From assembly GCF_000739815.1 (NCBI RefSeq), contig NZ_BBJJ01000009.1:1-64000 (forward strand): 64,000 nt of DNA. The letters run 5' to 3'. The stretch is from Paraburkholderia mimosarum LMG 23256 = NBRC 106338. GTDB lineage: Bacteria > Pseudomonadota > Gammaproteobacteria > Burkholderiales > Burkholderiaceae. Every line of letters starts with the position of its first letter. Position 1 is the stretch's first letter. Shown piece after piece: positions 43,594-54,223 of the stretch. The notes under the pieces were generated by a model that saw only the letters and a list, made by a program, of their open reading frames with translations, searched no databases and was not told where the DNA came from. Position numbers and translations under genes: made by a program.

Positions 43594-44247
43594 TCAGAAC
43601 TTGAAGCGCGGCGGATGCACGGCGTTCTGCAGCGGTTCGACGTAGGTCTCGAATACGCCGGCAATGCGGTACTGCTTTTCGTCGATGCGCGTGATGATCT
43701 GTGCTTCCATGACCGGCGCGCCGCCCACGAAAGCGGCCAGGCGCCCGCCCACCTTGAGCTGCTCGAGCAGTTCCTGCGGCACGACCGGCAGGCCGCCCGA
43801 GACGCAGATCACGTCGTAGGGCGCATTCGCGGCCCAGCCGCGCGCGCCGTCGCCGAGCGCGACTTCGGCGTTGAGCACGCCGTTCTTCACGAAGTTCGCG
43901 CGCGCGAACTCGGCGAGTTCCGGGTCGATCTCCACGGTCAGCACCTTCTGGGCCCGGTGTGCGAGCAACGCCGCCATGTAGCCGGAGCCCGCGCCGATTT
44001 CGAGCACGCTTTCGTGCTTCTTCACCGCGAGTTCCTGCAGCACGCGCGCTTCGACGCGCGGCGCCAGCATGTGCTGGCCGTTCGGCAGCGGCACTTCGAG
44101 GTCGGCGAACGCGAGGGCGGTATAGGCCTCGGGGACGAAATGCTCACGCTTGACGATCGCAAGCAGGTTCAGCACGTCCTGGTCCAGCACTTCCCAGGGG
44201 CGAATCTGCTGTTCGATCATGTTGAAACGCGCTTGTTCGATGTTCAT
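43594..44247 (-). CDS. pcm: Protein-L-isoaspartate O-methyltransferase family protein
   Basis: A 217-residue SAM-dependent methyltransferase of the PCMT family. It has FVPEAYTALAFADLEVPLPNGQ, then VLEIGAGSGYMAALLA (motif I, about 80-95) and the TVEIDPELAEFA acidic loop. It would repair isoaspartyl residues in aged proteins. The ATG at 44247 begins the conserved MNIEQARFNMIEQQIRPW. It is transcribed divergently from the LacI-regulated operon. Confidence 0.85.
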   Translation of the reverse strand: MNIEQARFNMIEQQIRPWEVLDQDVLNLLAIVKREHFVPEAYTALAFADLEVPLPNGQHMLAPRVEARVLQELAVKKHESVLEIGAGSGYMAALLAHRAQKVLTVEIDPELAEFARANFVKNGVLNAEVALGDGARGWAANAPYDVICVSGGLPVVPQELLEQLKVGGRLAAFVGGAPVMEAQIITRIDEKQYRIAGVFETYVEPLQNAVHPPRFKF

Positions 44248-44442
44248 GGTGACTCGGCGTTGTGGTCGGGTTCGGTTCGTGTCGAGCCCGGCAAAAAGGG
44301 CGCCGGGCAACCGCAGAATTGTAGCAAACCGGCTTCTGGCCTGGCCGCGCCGCCGGCAGCAGGCGGCTGTAACGGGACATTGACGGATCGGTGTTTGTCC
44401 TGGCCTCGTGCGCCTTGCGGTTTTGTGGTTCTCGTACCAAAA

Positions 44443-44458
44443 ATGTAATCGATTACAT
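44443..44458. promoter_or_regulatory. 16-bp palindromic LacI-family operator
   Basis: ATGTAATCGATTACAT is a perfect palindrome, 71 bases upstream of the lacI-type start and in the divergent region with pcm. The central CG and even symmetry match LacI/GalR-family operators. It probably mediates autoregulation and control of the sugar operon. No second copy was seen before the ATPase gene. Confidence 0.8.
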
Positions 44459-44528
44459 CGGGGGGCGGCCGAACGGCTCGCCTCGCGGCCGGCGCACCGG
44501 TGTTCATCGACCAGGATTGCCTTCGTTC

Positions 44529-45617
44529 ATGTCCGCACGCTCGCCTCGATCGCCGCAGCCCCAGCCCGAAGCCGCCGGTCCCGCCGCACGCGCCGAGGCC
44601 GCACGCGCTGAAGCCGCGCGCGGCGGCTCGATCGCGGCGGTTGCCGAGCGCGCGGGTGTTTCGGTCGCGACGGTCTCGCGCGTGCTCAACGGGCATACGA
44701 ACGTGCGCGCGGCGACCCGCGAGCGCGTGCTCGCCGAGATCGAATCGAGCGGCTATCGGGTAAACGAACTCGCGCGCAACCTGCGCACCGCCGAAAGCCG
44801 CCTGCTGCTGACGATGGTGCCGGACTTCGGCAACCCGTTCTATGCCGAGATCGTGCGCGGCATCGACAGCGTCGCGCGTCAGCACGGGTTCTTCCTGCTG
44901 CTGTGCGACACGGGCGCCGACGCGGGGCGCGAGCGCAGCTACTTCGACCTGCTGCGCCGCCATCGTGCGGACGGCGCGATCTGCCTCGACCCGGCCACGG
45001 TGCAGCACGCGCTCGCGGCCGAAGCGACGGCGCTGCCGTGGGTGGCGTGCTGCGAGTTCGACCCGGACGTCGGCGTGCCCTACGTCGGGATCGACAACTA
45101 CCGGGCCGCGCACGACGCGGTGCGGCATCTGATCGCGCGGGGGCGGCGACGCGTCGCGCTCATCAACTCCGACGAGCACTACCTCTACGCGCAGCAGCGC
45201 CGCGACGGCTGGCGTGGCGCGCTTGCCGAGGCGGGCATCGTGGCGCGCGACGCCTGGCGCGTGAACGTGAACTGCCTCGACTACGACGCCGGCGCGCGGG
45301 CCGCCGCCGCGCTCATGCAGCTGCCGGCGGGCGAGGCGCCCGATGCGATCTTCGCGGTGTCGGACACGCTCGCGGTGGGCGTGGTCAACGGCTTGCGCGG
45401 CGTGGGACGGCGCGTGCCGCACGACGTCGCCGTGGTGGGCTTCGACGACATCGCGCTCGCCGCGCAGATCGACCCGCCGCTCACGACCATCGCGCAGCCC
45501 ATGCGGGAGCTGGGCGAGACGGCCGCGCGCCTGTTGCTGCGGCGCTTCGCCGATCCGCGCGCGTGCGTGCCAGGCGTGCTGTTGCCGCATCGGCTGGTGG
45601 TGCGCGAGAGCGCCTGA
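44529..45617 (+). CDS. LacI-family transcriptional regulator
   Basis: A 362-residue repressor. An Ala/Pro-rich N-terminal tail (about 30 residues) precedes the helix-turn-helix at 34-56 (SIAAVAERAGVSVATVSRVLNG). The ribose-binding-protein-like effector domain follows, with LLLTMVPDFGNPFYAEIVRG and VAVVGFDDIALAAQIDPPLTTIAQP. The downstream ABC transporter, isomerase and dehydrogenase genes are its likely targets, with the transported sugar or a metabolite as inducer. It is probably co-transcribed with them (82-base gap). Confidence 0.9.
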   Translation: MSARSPRSPQPQPEAAGPAARAEAARAEAARGGSIAAVAERAGVSVATVSRVLNGHTNVRAATRERVLAEIESSGYRVNELARNLRTAESRLLLTMVPDFGNPFYAEIVRGIDSVARQHGFFLLLCDTGADAGRERSYFDLLRRHRADGAICLDPATVQHALAAEATALPWVACCEFDPDVGVPYVGIDNYRAAHDAVRHLIARGRRRVALINSDEHYLYAQQRRDGWRGALAEAGIVARDAWRVNVNCLDYDAGARAAAALMQLPAGEAPDAIFAVSDTLAVGVVNGLRGVGRRVPHDVAVVGFDDIALAAQIDPPLTTIAQPMRELGETAARLLLRRFADPRACVPGVLLPHRLVVRESA

Positions 45618-45699
45618 ACCCGTTGCAGTTGCGTTGCATGGCCCCGTTGCCAGCGCCTGGCGGCAACTTCGGCCAACACATCAGGAGGAGCGCACGCTC

Positions 45700-47187
45700 A
45701 TGAGCGTCGCCGTGAAGTTCAACGACATCCGCAAGGACTTCGGTCCCGTGCGCGTGCTGCACGGCGTGAGCTTCGAGCTCGCGCCGGGGCGCATTCACGG
45801 GCTCCTGGGCGAGAACGGCGCGGGCAAGTCCACGCTCGTGAAGATTCTCGCGGGCTACGAGCACGCGAGCGCCGGCGAGCTCGTGGTGGATGGCGTGCCG
45901 CGCCGCTTCGAAGGCTCGCGCGAGGCCGAGGCGGCGGGCATCGTGCTGATCCACCAGGAATTCAACCTCGCCGAGCATCTCACGATCGCGCAGAACATCT
46001 TCCTTGGCCACGAGAAGCGCAAAGGCTGGCTCGTCGACGATGCCGCCATGCGCCGCGAAGCGCTCGAACTGCTGGCCCAGGTGGGCCTCGCGCGCGACCC
46101 GGACACGAAGGTGCGCGACCTGATCGTCGCGGAAAAACAGCTCGTCGAAATCGCCAAGGCGCTCTCGCGGCACGCGCGCCTGCTCATCATGGACGAGCCC
46201 ACGGCCACGCTCACGCCCGCGGAAACGGCGCGCCTCTTCGCATTGATGACGAAGCTGCGCGCGGGCGGCACGACGCTCGTCTACATCTCGCACAAGCTCG
46301 ACGAGGTCGAGAAAATCACCGACGACGTGGTCGTGATGCGCGACGGCCGCTTCGTCGCCGCGAGCGCGACGGCAGGGCTCGCGCGCCAGCAGATGGCAAA
46401 CCTGATGGTGGGCCGCGATGTTTCGGACATGTTCCCGGAGAAAGGCGGGGTGCCCGACGATGCGCCCGTGGCGCTGCGCGTGAAGAACCTCATCGTGCCG
46501 GGCTGGGTCGACGGTTTGAGCTTCGAGGTCCGCGCGGGCGAGATTCTCGGCTTCGCGGGGCTCGTGGGCGCGGGGCGCAGCGAGGCGTTCGAGGCCATCA
46601 TGGGCCTGCGCGAGAAGCAGGCGGGCGAGATCGAGATCGACGGGCGCCCGGTCACGCTGCACCACCCTCGTGACGCGATGCGCCATGGCCTCACCTATCT
46701 GAGCGAAGACAGAAAAGGACGCGGCCTGCACATGAACCTCACGCTGCAGGACAACCTCACGCTCATGACGCTCGAGCGTTACGGGCACCCGCTGCTCGAC
46801 CTCAAGGCGGGCCGCCGCGCGCTCGAAAAGGCGGTGCGCGATTTCGGCATCCGCACGGGCGACCTCGATAGCCGCGCGCGCATGCTCTCGGGCGGCAACC
46901 AGCAAAAGCTCGCGCTCGCCAAGTTCCTGCAGCCCGACCCGCGCGTGATCGTGCTCGACGAGCCCACGCGCGGCGTCGACGTGGGCGCGAAGCGCGAAAT
47001 CTATTTCCTGATCCAGCGGCTCGCGGCCTCGGGGCGCGCGGTCGTCGTGATCTCGTCGGAGCTCATCGAGCTGATCGGGCTCGCGCATCGCGTAGCGGTG
47101 ATGCGCGCGGGCCGGCTCGTCGCCACGCTCGGGCGCGAACATCTGAACGAAGAGGAGCTGATCGCCCATGCAACCGGCACCCACTGA
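45700..47187 (+). CDS. Sugar ABC transporter ATPase, two nucleotide-binding domains (RbsA/MglA type)
   Basis: A 495-residue duplicated ATPase. The first domain has GENGAGKST, the family-typical [20 protein letters not shown] and MDEPTATLT. The second has a degenerate Walker A ([11 protein letters not shown]), [11 protein letters not shown] and LSGGNQQK, which is the CUT2 transporter pattern. AGGAGG lies 11 bases before the ATG. Its 3' end overlaps the permease start by 20 bases. Confidence 0.92.
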   Translation: MSVAVKFNDIRKDFGPVRVLHGVSFELAPGRIHGLLGENGAGKSTLVKILAGYEHASAGELVVDGVPRRFEGSREAEAAGIVLIHQEFNLAEHLTIAQNIFLGHEKRKGWLVDDAAMRREALELLAQVGLARDPDTKVRDLIVAEKQLVEIAKALSRHARLLIMDEPTATLTPAETARLFALMTKLRAGGTTLVYISHKLDEVEKITDDVVVMRDGRFVAASATAGLARQQMANLMVGRDVSDMFPEKGGVPDDAPVALRVKNLIVPGWVDGLSFEVRAGEILGFAGLVGAGRSEAFEAIMGLREKQAGEIEIDGRPVTLHHPRDAMRHGLTYLSEDRKGRGLHMNLTLQDNLTLMTLERYGHPLLDLKAGRRALEKAVRDFGIRTGDLDSRARMLSGGNQQKLALAKFLQPDPRVIVLDEPTRGVDVGAKREIYFLIQRLAASGRAVVVISSELIELIGLAHRVAVMRAGRLVATLGREHLNEEELIAHATGTH

Positions 47188-48187
47188 CGCCGCCTCCGAA
47201 GGCCGCCGCGCACGCGCGGCCGCGGCTCGCCTCGTGCACCGGCTGGCGGGCGTCGGGCCGCTCATCGGCCTGATCGCGCTGTGCGTGCTCGGCACGCTGC
47301 TCAACCGCGACTTCGCGACCGCCGGCAACCTGCTCAACGTGCTCACGCGCACGTCGTTCATCGGCATCATTTCCGTGGGCATGACGTTCGTGATCATCTC
47401 GGGTGGCATCGATCTTTCGGTTGGATCCATGGCCGCGCTGATCGCGGGCGTGATGATCTGGACCATGAACACGCTTGCCGATGCCCATACGCTGGCGCCG
47501 CTCGCCATCGTGGCGCTCGGCATGGCGATCGCGCTCGTGCTGGGCGCGGCGTTCGGGCTCGCGCATGGCCTGCTCATCACGCGCGGGCGCATCGAGCCTT
47601 TCATCGTGACGCTCGGCACGCTCGGCATCTTCCGCTCGGTGCTCACCTGGCTCGCAGATGGCGGCGCGCTCACGCTGCAGAACCCGCTCGTCGATCTCTA
47701 CGGCCCCGTGTATTACGCGAGTCTGTTCGGCATTCCCGTGCCCGTCTGGGTGTTCGCGTTCACGGCGGCGGGCGGCGCGCTGATTCTCAACCGCACGGCG
47801 TTCGGGCGCCACGTGCAGGCGATCGGCTCGAACGAGCAGGTCGCGCGCTATGCGGCGATACGCGTCGATCGCGTGAAGTGTGCGACGTATGTGCTGCTGG
47901 GCGTGTGCGTGGGCGTGGCGACCGTGCTCTATGTCCCGCGCCTCGGTTCGGCCACGCCGACCACGGGCCTGCTGTGGGAGCTGGAGGCGATCGCCGCCGT
48001 GGTGGTCGGCGGCACCGCGCTCAAGGGCGGGGAAGGGCGCGTGGCGGGCACCGTGGTCGGCGCGGTGCTGCTCTCGGTGATCGCCAATATCCTCAATCTC
48101 ACGAGCATCATCAGTGTGTATCTGAACGCGGCCGTGCAGGGCGTGGCGATCATCGCGGTGGCCTTCCTGCAGCGTGGCAGACGATAA
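47168..48187 (+). CDS. Sugar ABC transporter permease (RbsC/CUT2 type)
   Basis: A 339-residue polytopic permease. [24 protein letters not shown] and the C-terminal [23 protein letters not shown] motif identify CUT2 sugar permeases. It presumably works as a homodimer with the ATPase encoded immediately before it. The substrate cannot be read from sequence, but the neighbouring TIM-barrel and Gfo/Idh genes suggest a sugar, inositol or similar polyol. Confidence 0.92.
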   Translation: MQPAPTDAASEGRRARAAAARLVHRLAGVGPLIGLIALCVLGTLLNRDFATAGNLLNVLTRTSFIGIISVGMTFVIISGGIDLSVGSMAALIAGVMIWTMNTLADAHTLAPLAIVALGMAIALVLGAAFGLAHGLLITRGRIEPFIVTLGTLGIFRSVLTWLADGGALTLQNPLVDLYGPVYYASLFGIPVPVWVFAFTAAGGALILNRTAFGRHVQAIGSNEQVARYAAIRVDRVKCATYVLLGVCVGVATVLYVPRLGSATPTTGLLWELEAIAAVVVGGTALKGGEGRVAGTVVGAVLLSVIANILNLTSIISVYLNAAVQGVAIIAVAFLQRGRR

Positions 48188-48293
48188 GGATGTCGAAGCG
48201 GTTCTGGCAAGGCAGTCGGGCGGTCGGAGGAGGCAGCCAACACTCAATGCAACACAACGCAAACGGGCGCGTGCCCGCATAGGAGACAGCATC

Positions 48294-49262
48294 ATGAAGA
48301 AGATGATTCGAACGATGTGTGCGGGTGCGCTGGCGCTCGGCGTGGCGGCGACGTTCGGTGCGGGCGCCGCGCGCGCCGACGACAAGGTGACGCTGGGCGT
48401 CGCCATTCCGACTGCCGACCACGGCTTCACGGGCGGCATCGTCTGGTGGGCGAACGAGGCGAAAAAGGAACTCGAAAAGGCGCATCCCGATCTGAAGGTC
48501 ATCGTCAAGACGGCGGCGAATGCGCCCGATCAGGCGAACCAGTTGCAGGACCTCGTGACCGTCAACAAGATCAACGCGCTCGTGATCTTTCCGTATGAAT
48601 CGGCCTCGCTCACGCAGCCAGTCGCGCAGGTGAAGAAGCAGGGCGTGTACGTGACGGTGGTCGACCGCGGTCTCACGGACACGAGTGCGCAGAACGCTTA
48701 CGTGGCGGGCGACAACACGGCGTTCGGCAAGATTCCCGCCGAATACCTCGCGAAGCAGCTCGACGGCAAGGGCGACATCGTCGCGCTGCGCGGCATTCCC
48801 ACCACGCTCGACAACGAGCGCTGGAGCGCCTTCACGTCGGTGCTCAAGAACTACCCGAACATCAAGATCCTCGACGCCAAGTACGCGAACTGGAACCGCG
48901 ACGACGCCTTCCGCACGATGCAGGACTTTCTCACGCGCTTCAAGCACATCGACGCCGTGTGGGCCGCCGACGACGACATGGCCGTGGGCGTGCTCAAGGC
49001 GATCGACCAGGCGAAACGCAACGACATCAAGATCGTGTTCGGCGGCGCGGGATCGAAGGAGATGGTCAAGCGCGTGATGGATGGCGATGCGCTCATCAAG
49101 GCCGATGTCTCCTATTCGCCGAAGTTCATCTACGACGCGATCAAGCTCACGGCCGATGCGCGTTTGCAGGGCAAGACGCTGCCGCCCACGACGATCATCC
49201 CTTCGGTGCTGATCACCAAAGAGAACGCGAAGCAGTTCTACTTCCCCGATTCGCCGTTCTGA
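48294..49262 (+). CDS. Sugar ABC transporter substrate-binding protein
   Basis: A 322-residue periplasmic protein. A signal peptide (to about ARA-D28) precedes a ribose-binding-type fold with [28 protein letters not shown] and [16 protein letters not shown] stands 8 bases before the ATG at 48294, and longer upstream frames lack a signal peptide. It delivers the ligand to the ATPase/permease pair encoded upstream. Confidence 0.92.
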   Translation: MKKMIRTMCAGALALGVAATFGAGAARADDKVTLGVAIPTADHGFTGGIVWWANEAKKELEKAHPDLKVIVKTAANAPDQANQLQDLVTVNKINALVIFPYESASLTQPVAQVKKQGVYVTVVDRGLTDTSAQNAYVAGDNTAFGKIPAEYLAKQLDGKGDIVALRGIPTTLDNERWSAFTSVLKNYPNIKILDAKYANWNRDDAFRTMQDFLTRFKHIDAVWAADDDMAVGVLKAIDQAKRNDIKIVFGGAGSKEMVKRVMDGDALIKADVSYSPKFIYDAIKLTADARLQGKTLPPTTIIPSVLITKENAKQFYFPDSPF

Positions 49263-49342
49263 GCGGGCTTGCCGTCAATGATCGCCGCCGCGCGCGTTCG
49301 CCCCGAAGGCGCGCGGCGTCCTTAACCAGAGGGAGAGAGCCG

Positions 49343-50392
49343 ATGAAGACGATCAAGGGCCCTGCGATATTCCTCGCGCAGTTTCTCGGCGACGACGCGC
49401 CGTTCGACAGCTTTGGGAGCATGGCCGGCTGGGCTGCCCAGCTCGGCTACAAGGGCATGCAGGTGCCCACCGATGCGCGCCTCGTCGATCTCGCGCAGGC
49501 CGCGTCGAGCGTGGCGTACTGCGACGACCTGCGCCAGCAGGCCGACGACGCGGGCGTGGCGATCACCGAGCTTTCCACGCATCTGCAAGGGCAGCTCGTC
49601 GCCGTGCATCCCGCCTACGACACGCTGTTCGACGGCTTCGCGCCGCCGCAGGTGCGGGGCAATCGCGAGGCGCGCACGGCATGGGCGATCGACCAGTTGA
49701 TGCTGGCCGCGCGCGCCTCGAAGAACCTGGGGCTAAGCGCGCACGTGACGTTTTCGGGCGCGCTCGCGTGGCCGTATTTGTATCCGTGGCCGCAGCGGCC
49801 GGCGGGTCTCGTCGAAGCCGCCTTCGACGAGCTCGCGTGCCGCTGGCGGCCCATCCTCGACGCATTCGATGCGGCGGGCGTCGATGTCTGCTACGAGCTG
49901 CATCCGGGCGAGGATCTTCACGACGGCGTGACGTTCGAACGTTTTCTCGCGGCCGTAGGCGACCATCCGCGCGCGAACCTCCTCTACGATCCGAGCCACT
50001 TCGTGCTTCAGCAGCTCGACTACCTCGCATTCATCGACATCTATCACGCGCGCATCAAGGCCTTCCACGTGAAGGACGCCGAATTTCGCCCCACCGGAAA
50101 GCAGGGCGTGTACGGCGGCTACAGCGGCTGGGTCGAGCGCGCCGGGCGCTTTCGCTCGCTCGGCGACGGGCAGATCGACTTCGGCGCGATCTTCTCGAAG
50201 CTCACCCAGTACGACTATCCGGGCTGGGCGGTGCTCGAATGGGAGTGCGCGCTCAAGCATCCGCACGACGGCGCCCGCGAAGGCGCGGAGTTCATCAAGC
50301 GGCACATCATCCGCGTGGCGGAGCGCGCGTTCGACGACTTTGCGGGCAGCGGTGTCGATGCGGCGCAGCTGCGGGGTGTGCTCGGGCTTTGA
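49343..50392 (+). CDS. Sugar phosphate isomerase/epimerase (xylose-isomerase-like TIM barrel)
   Basis: A 349-residue AP2Ec/xylose-isomerase-like TIM-barrel protein. Likely metal ligands are Glu and His residues in CYELHPGEDLH, DPSHFVLQQLD and KAFHVKDAEF, and the C-terminal ALEWECALKHP-like segment. The family includes IolE, IolI and epimerases. The exact reaction is not clear. Placement between an ABC transporter and a Gfo/Idh dehydrogenase supports sugar or inositol catabolism. GGGAGAGAG precedes the ATG. Confidence 0.85.
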   Translation: MKTIKGPAIFLAQFLGDDAPFDSFGSMAGWAAQLGYKGMQVPTDARLVDLAQAASSVAYCDDLRQQADDAGVAITELSTHLQGQLVAVHPAYDTLFDGFAPPQVRGNREARTAWAIDQLMLAARASKNLGLSAHVTFSGALAWPYLYPWPQRPAGLVEAAFDELACRWRPILDAFDAAGVDVCYELHPGEDLHDGVTFERFLAAVGDHPRANLLYDPSHFVLQQLDYLAFIDIYHARIKAFHVKDAEFRPTGKQGVYGGYSGWVERAGRFRSLGDGQIDFGAIFSKLTQYDYPGWAVLEWECALKHPHDGAREGAEFIKRHIIRVAERAFDDFAGSGVDAAQLRGVLGL

Positions 50393-50417
50393 TCGGCATT
50401 CCTGAAGGAGTGGTGCA

Positions 50418-51578
50418 ATGACGCGAAGACTCAGACTCGGCATGGTCGGCGGCGGCGAGGGGGCGTTCATCGGCGCCGTGCATCGCATCGCGGCGCGGAT
50501 CGACGATGCGTTCGAACTCGTGGCCGGCGCGCTCTCGTCCGATGCGACGCGCGCGCAATCGAGCGCCGAGGCGCTCGGCCTTGCCCGCAGCTATGCGGAC
50601 TGGCGCGAGATGGCGAGCGTGGAAGGCGCGCGCGAAGACGGCATCGAGGTCGTGGCGATCGTCACGCCCAACCATCTGCATGCGCCGGTCGCGCACGCGT
50701 TCATGGATGCGGGCATTCACGTGATCTGCGACAAGCCGCTCGCGGTGTCGCTCGCCGAAGGCGAGGCGCTCGCCCAGCACGCGCGCGACGCGAATCTCGT
50801 GTTCGCGCTCACGCATACGTATTCGGGCTACCCGCTCGTGCGGCACGCGCGCGAGCTGGTCGAGGCGGGCGAGATCGGCGACGTGCGCATCGTACAGGTC
50901 GAGTACGCGCAGGACTGGCTCGCCAATCCTGTCGAGCGCGCGGTCGGGGGCAGCGGCGCAAATCGCCAGGCCGTCTGGCGCACCGATCCGGCGCTCGCCG
51001 GGCCAGCGGGGTGCCTGGGCGACATCGGCACGCATGCTTATCAGCTGGCGGCGTTCGTGAGCGGGCTCGTGCCCGACTCGCTGGCGGCGGAAGTCCACAC
51101 CTTCGTGCCGGGCCGTCGCGTGGACGATCACGTGCAGGCCATGCTGCGCTACGCCAACGGCGCGCGCGGCATGCTATGGGCGAGCCAGGTGGCGAGCGGC
51201 GCGGAAAACGCGCTACGGCTGCGGGTGTATGGCACGAAGGCCGGGCTTGCGTTCGATCAGGAGGAGCCGAATCTGCTGTGGTTCACGCCGCAGGGCGGCG
51301 CGGCGCAGCGGCTCACGCGAGGCCGCGTGACAGGGGCCGCCGCGCGGCACGCCACGCGCGTGCCGCCGGGGCATCCGGAGGGGTATCTGGAGGCGTTCGC
51401 GCAGCTTTATCGCGACGCCGCCGCGCAGATTCGCGCGCGCGAGGCCGGCGAGCCGGCGCCGCCCGAGAGCCGGCTCCTCACGACGGTGGACGACGGCGTG
51501 GAGGGATTGCGCTTCATCGAGGCGGTGCTGGCGAGCAGCAAGGCGGGCGGCGAGTGGCGCAGCATCGCGCGGTCGTGA
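50418..51578 (+). CDS. Gfo/Idh/MocA-family oxidoreductase
   Basis: A 386-residue NAD(P)-dependent dehydrogenase. The N-terminal Rossmann fold begins [20 protein letters not shown], and [15 protein letters not shown] carries the family's EKP-like motif in the variant form [17 protein letters not shown] holds the catalytic Asp/His. It follows the isomerase gene by 25 bases and ends the operon. It probably oxidises a sugar or polyol hydroxyl. Confidence 0.9.
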   Translation: MTRRLRLGMVGGGEGAFIGAVHRIAARIDDAFELVAGALSSDATRAQSSAEALGLARSYADWREMASVEGAREDGIEVVAIVTPNHLHAPVAHAFMDAGIHVICDKPLAVSLAEGEALAQHARDANLVFALTHTYSGYPLVRHARELVEAGEIGDVRIVQVEYAQDWLANPVERAVGGSGANRQAVWRTDPALAGPAGCLGDIGTHAYQLAAFVSGLVPDSLAAEVHTFVPGRRVDDHVQAMLRYANGARGMLWASQVASGAENALRLRVYGTKAGLAFDQEEPNLLWFTPQGGAAQRLTRGRVTGAAARHATRVPPGHPEGYLEAFAQLYRDAAAQIRAREAGEPAPPESRLLTTVDDGVEGLRFIEAVLASSKAGGEWRSIARS

Positions 51579-51729
51579 ATGCGTTGCAAGGGAAGCGCCG
51601 CGATGCGCTTGGAGCACCCCGCAGCCTCGAAGAGCGCGCGACCTTGAGCGCCCTCCGATCACCGCTGCGGTTAGCTGCGGTTAGCCGCCGTTCGCCGTGA
51701 TTGGCTTCATGCGCGCGGGGCGCTTGCGC

Positions 51730-52896
51730 TCATTGCCCGAGATACACGAACTTGCCCCCGCGTACCGTGCCCATCACGCTCGCGCGCTGGTCGAGGCCCA
51801 CGTGGTCGGTCGGGCTCGTGGTCACCATGCCGTTGGGCACGACCACTTCATGCGCGTGTTCGAGTTCGCTGCGCAACGCCACGCGGAACGCCTCCGTGCC
51901 CGGCTGCGCGGTCTTCAGCGCGCGCGTCACGGCATCTTGCAGGCGCGGGTACACGCCAGCGGCGTCGCCAGCGAACTGCGTGACCGTGCCGGGGCCGTAC
52001 TTGGCCTCGTAGGCGTCGACGAAGGCGAGCGCCGCCTTTTGCGCCGGCTGGTCGGCGGGCAGCGTGCGCGCGACCACCACGGGCTGGGTCGGGAACAGGG
52101 TGCCATCCACGTCCTTGCCGCCCAGCTTGATGAACTCGGGCGTGGCGATGCCGTGCGTCTGATAAATCGGCCCCTTGTAGCCGCGCTCGATCAGCGTGCG
52201 CTGCGGCAGCACGGTCGGGGTGCCCGCGCCCGCAATCAGCATGGCATCGGGCTTCGCCGCGATGAGCTTGAGAACCTGGCCCGTCACGCTGGCGTCGGTG
52301 CGGTTGTAGCGCTCGGTCGCCACGATCTCGATGTTGCGTTCCTTCGCGTACTTCGTGAACTCGTTGAGCCAGCTGTCGCCGTAGCTGTCGGCAAAGCCGA
52401 TGAAGCCGACGGTTTTCACGCCGTGCGCGGCCATGTAGCGCGTCATGACGTCGGCCATCGCGGCGTCGGTCTGTGCCATCTTGAACGCCCACACGCGCGC
52501 GCCCTGCTGCGGCTCGACCACGGAGCCCGAGCCGACCAGCGTGATCATCGGCGTCCTGCTCTGCGCCACCGGGTCGAGCGCCGCGAGCGCGGCCGGCGTG
52601 ATGTTCGGCCCGACGATCACGTCCACGTGATCTTCGTTGATGAGCTTGTGGATGTTGCGCACGGCGGCGCCCGGGTCCGAGCCGTCGTCCAGCACGATGT
52701 ATTCGGCCTTCTGGCCCGCGATCGTGTCGGGCCACATCAGCATGGCGTTCTTGCTCGTGATGCCGATGGCGGCCGCGGGCCCCGTGCTCGACAGGTCGAC
52801 GCCCACCTTGATGTCGGCGTGCGCGGCCGGCGCGAACATGGCGGCTGCGAGCGCGGCCGCCGTGGCGAGCGGGCGCAAGTACGTGTACGGCTTCAT
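51730..52896 (-). CDS. Branched-chain amino acid-type ABC substrate-binding protein (orphan)
   Basis: A 388-residue periplasmic binding protein of the LivJ/peripla_BP_6 type. It has a signal peptide ending AHA-D, then KVGVDLSSTGPAAAIGI and VIVGPNITPAALA. No permease or ATPase gene lies next to it. Adjacency to the cysB-like gene might suggest a sulfur-containing ligand, but this is speculation. Confidence 0.88.
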   Translation of the reverse strand: MKPYTYLRPLATAAALAAAMFAPAAHADIKVGVDLSSTGPAAAIGITSKNAMLMWPDTIAGQKAEYIVLDDGSDPGAAVRNIHKLINEDHVDVIVGPNITPAALAALDPVAQSRTPMITLVGSGSVVEPQQGARVWAFKMAQTDAAMADVMTRYMAAHGVKTVGFIGFADSYGDSWLNEFTKYAKERNIEIVATERYNRTDASVTGQVLKLIAAKPDAMLIAGAGTPTVLPQRTLIERGYKGPIYQTHGIATPEFIKLGGKDVDGTLFPTQPVVVARTLPADQPAQKAALAFVDAYEAKYGPGTVTQFAGDAAGVYPRLQDAVTRALKTAQPGTEAFRVALRSELEHAHEVVVPNGMVTTSPTDHVGLDQRASVMGTVRGGKFVYLGQ

Positions 52897-53031
52897 CCGT
52901 TGGATCTCCTGTCGATCAGAGTTGGCGCTTCGGCGCCGTACTCTGATCCCATGCAGAGCGGGCGAAAAGCGACGTTGTTGTGATGCTGATTTTGTCTGAT
53001 TTTTCTGCCGGCGCGGCGCCGCCGCATCCCG

Positions 53032-53973
53032 CTACAGCTCGTAAGTCTCGTGCTCGCCCTTGAGCGCCTGCTCGATGAGCTTGCGGTTCAGGCTCGGCGA
53101 GAGCAGCTCGACGAGCGTATACACATAGCTGCGCAGGTAGGCCCCCTGCTTGAGCGCCACGCGCGTGACGTTGCTGCCGAACAGGTGGCCCACGGGCACG
53201 GCGCGCAGATGCCGGTCGCGCTCGGCGTTGAACGCGATGTCGGCCATGATGCCCACGCCCAGTCCCAGTTCGACGTAGGTCTTGATCACGTCCGCGTCGA
53301 TGGCTTCCAGCACGATGTCGGGCGAGAGGGCGCGCAGGCGGAACGCGTCGTTGATCTTCGTGCGCCCGGCGAAGGCGTTGTCGTAGGTGATCAGCGGATA
53401 TTGGGCCAGATCGTCGAGCGAGAGCGGCTTGCGCTCCAGCAGCGGGTGGTCGGGCAGCATCACCGCCACGTGGTGCCAGGTGAAGCAGGGCAGCGACACC
53501 AGTTCCTTGTAGCCGGAGATGGCCTCCGTCGCGATGCAGAGATCGGCCTGGTCGTGGAGCACCATCTCCGCGACCTGGGTGGGGCTGCCTTGCAGGATCG
53601 ACAGGTGCACCTTCGGGAAGCGCCGCTTGAACTCGGCGATGGCCGCTGGCAGCGAGTAGCGCGCCTGGGTGTGCGTGGCCGCGATCGTCAGGTTGCCCTG
53701 ATCCTGCGCCGCGTAGTCCTTGCCCACGCGCTTCAGGCTCTCCACCTCCTGCAGAATGCGCTCCACCGAGGCGAGGATGATCCGGCCCGGCTCCGTCAGC
53801 GAGCGAACGCGCTTGCCGTGGCGCGTGAAGATTTCGACCCCAAGCTCGTCCTCCAGCTCGATGATCGCCTTGGAGACGCCCGGTTGGCTCGTATACAGCG
53901 CCTTGGCCGCTTCGGTCAGGTTGAAGTTCTGACGCACGGCCTCCCGGACGAAGCGGAACTGGTGAAGGTTCAT
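53032..53973 (-). CDS. cysB: CysB-like LysR-family regulator
   Basis: A 313-residue LysR-type activator. The helix-turn-helix is at about 15-40 (NLTEAAKALYTSQPGVSKAIIELE) and the CysB-type effector domain has TIAATHTQARYSLP and ILQGSPTQVAEMV. Members respond to O-acetyl- or N-acetylserine, or to sulfate, and control cysteine biosynthesis. It is transcribed divergently from the cysI operon, which is its likely target. Confidence 0.9.
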   Translation of the reverse strand: MNLHQFRFVREAVRQNFNLTEAAKALYTSQPGVSKAIIELEDELGVEIFTRHGKRVRSLTEPGRIILASVERILQEVESLKRVGKDYAAQDQGNLTIAATHTQARYSLPAAIAEFKRRFPKVHLSILQGSPTQVAEMVLHDQADLCIATEAISGYKELVSLPCFTWHHVAVMLPDHPLLERKPLSLDDLAQYPLITYDNAFAGRTKINDAFRLRALSPDIVLEAIDADVIKTYVELGLGVGIMADIAFNAERDRHLRAVPVGHLFGSNVTRVALKQGAYLRSYVYTLVELLSPSLNRKLIEQALKGEHETYEL

Positions 53974-54223
53974 ACCAAACCCTTATAACCTGTTTGCATA
54001 TCGACCTGATTTTTGAGTCGTTTGAAATATAAGGCGAGTTTATTACCATTCCTCCAACTTTTCCAATATGGATATCTGTTTTGGTCATTAGCAAATGACC
54101 GGCGCGGCTGGACGGCGCGGGTCTTCGAGACAGACCGGACAGAGGCGGAAAGAGCGAAGTCAAAGAAGTCGGAGCGCGGCGTAACCGGAACGCCGCGATT
54201 GAACCAACCCCTGGGGTCCCCGA
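53974..54223. promoter_or_regulatory. Divergent promoter/operator region cysB-cysI
   Basis: The 250-base divergent region is AT-rich in its left half (53975-54090). It contains CCTTATA (53981-53987) and TATAAGG (about 54031-54037) as widely spaced inverted words, plus GTTTATTACC nearby, all suitable for LysR binding. The exact site and the -10/-35 elements were not resolved. Confidence 0.5.
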
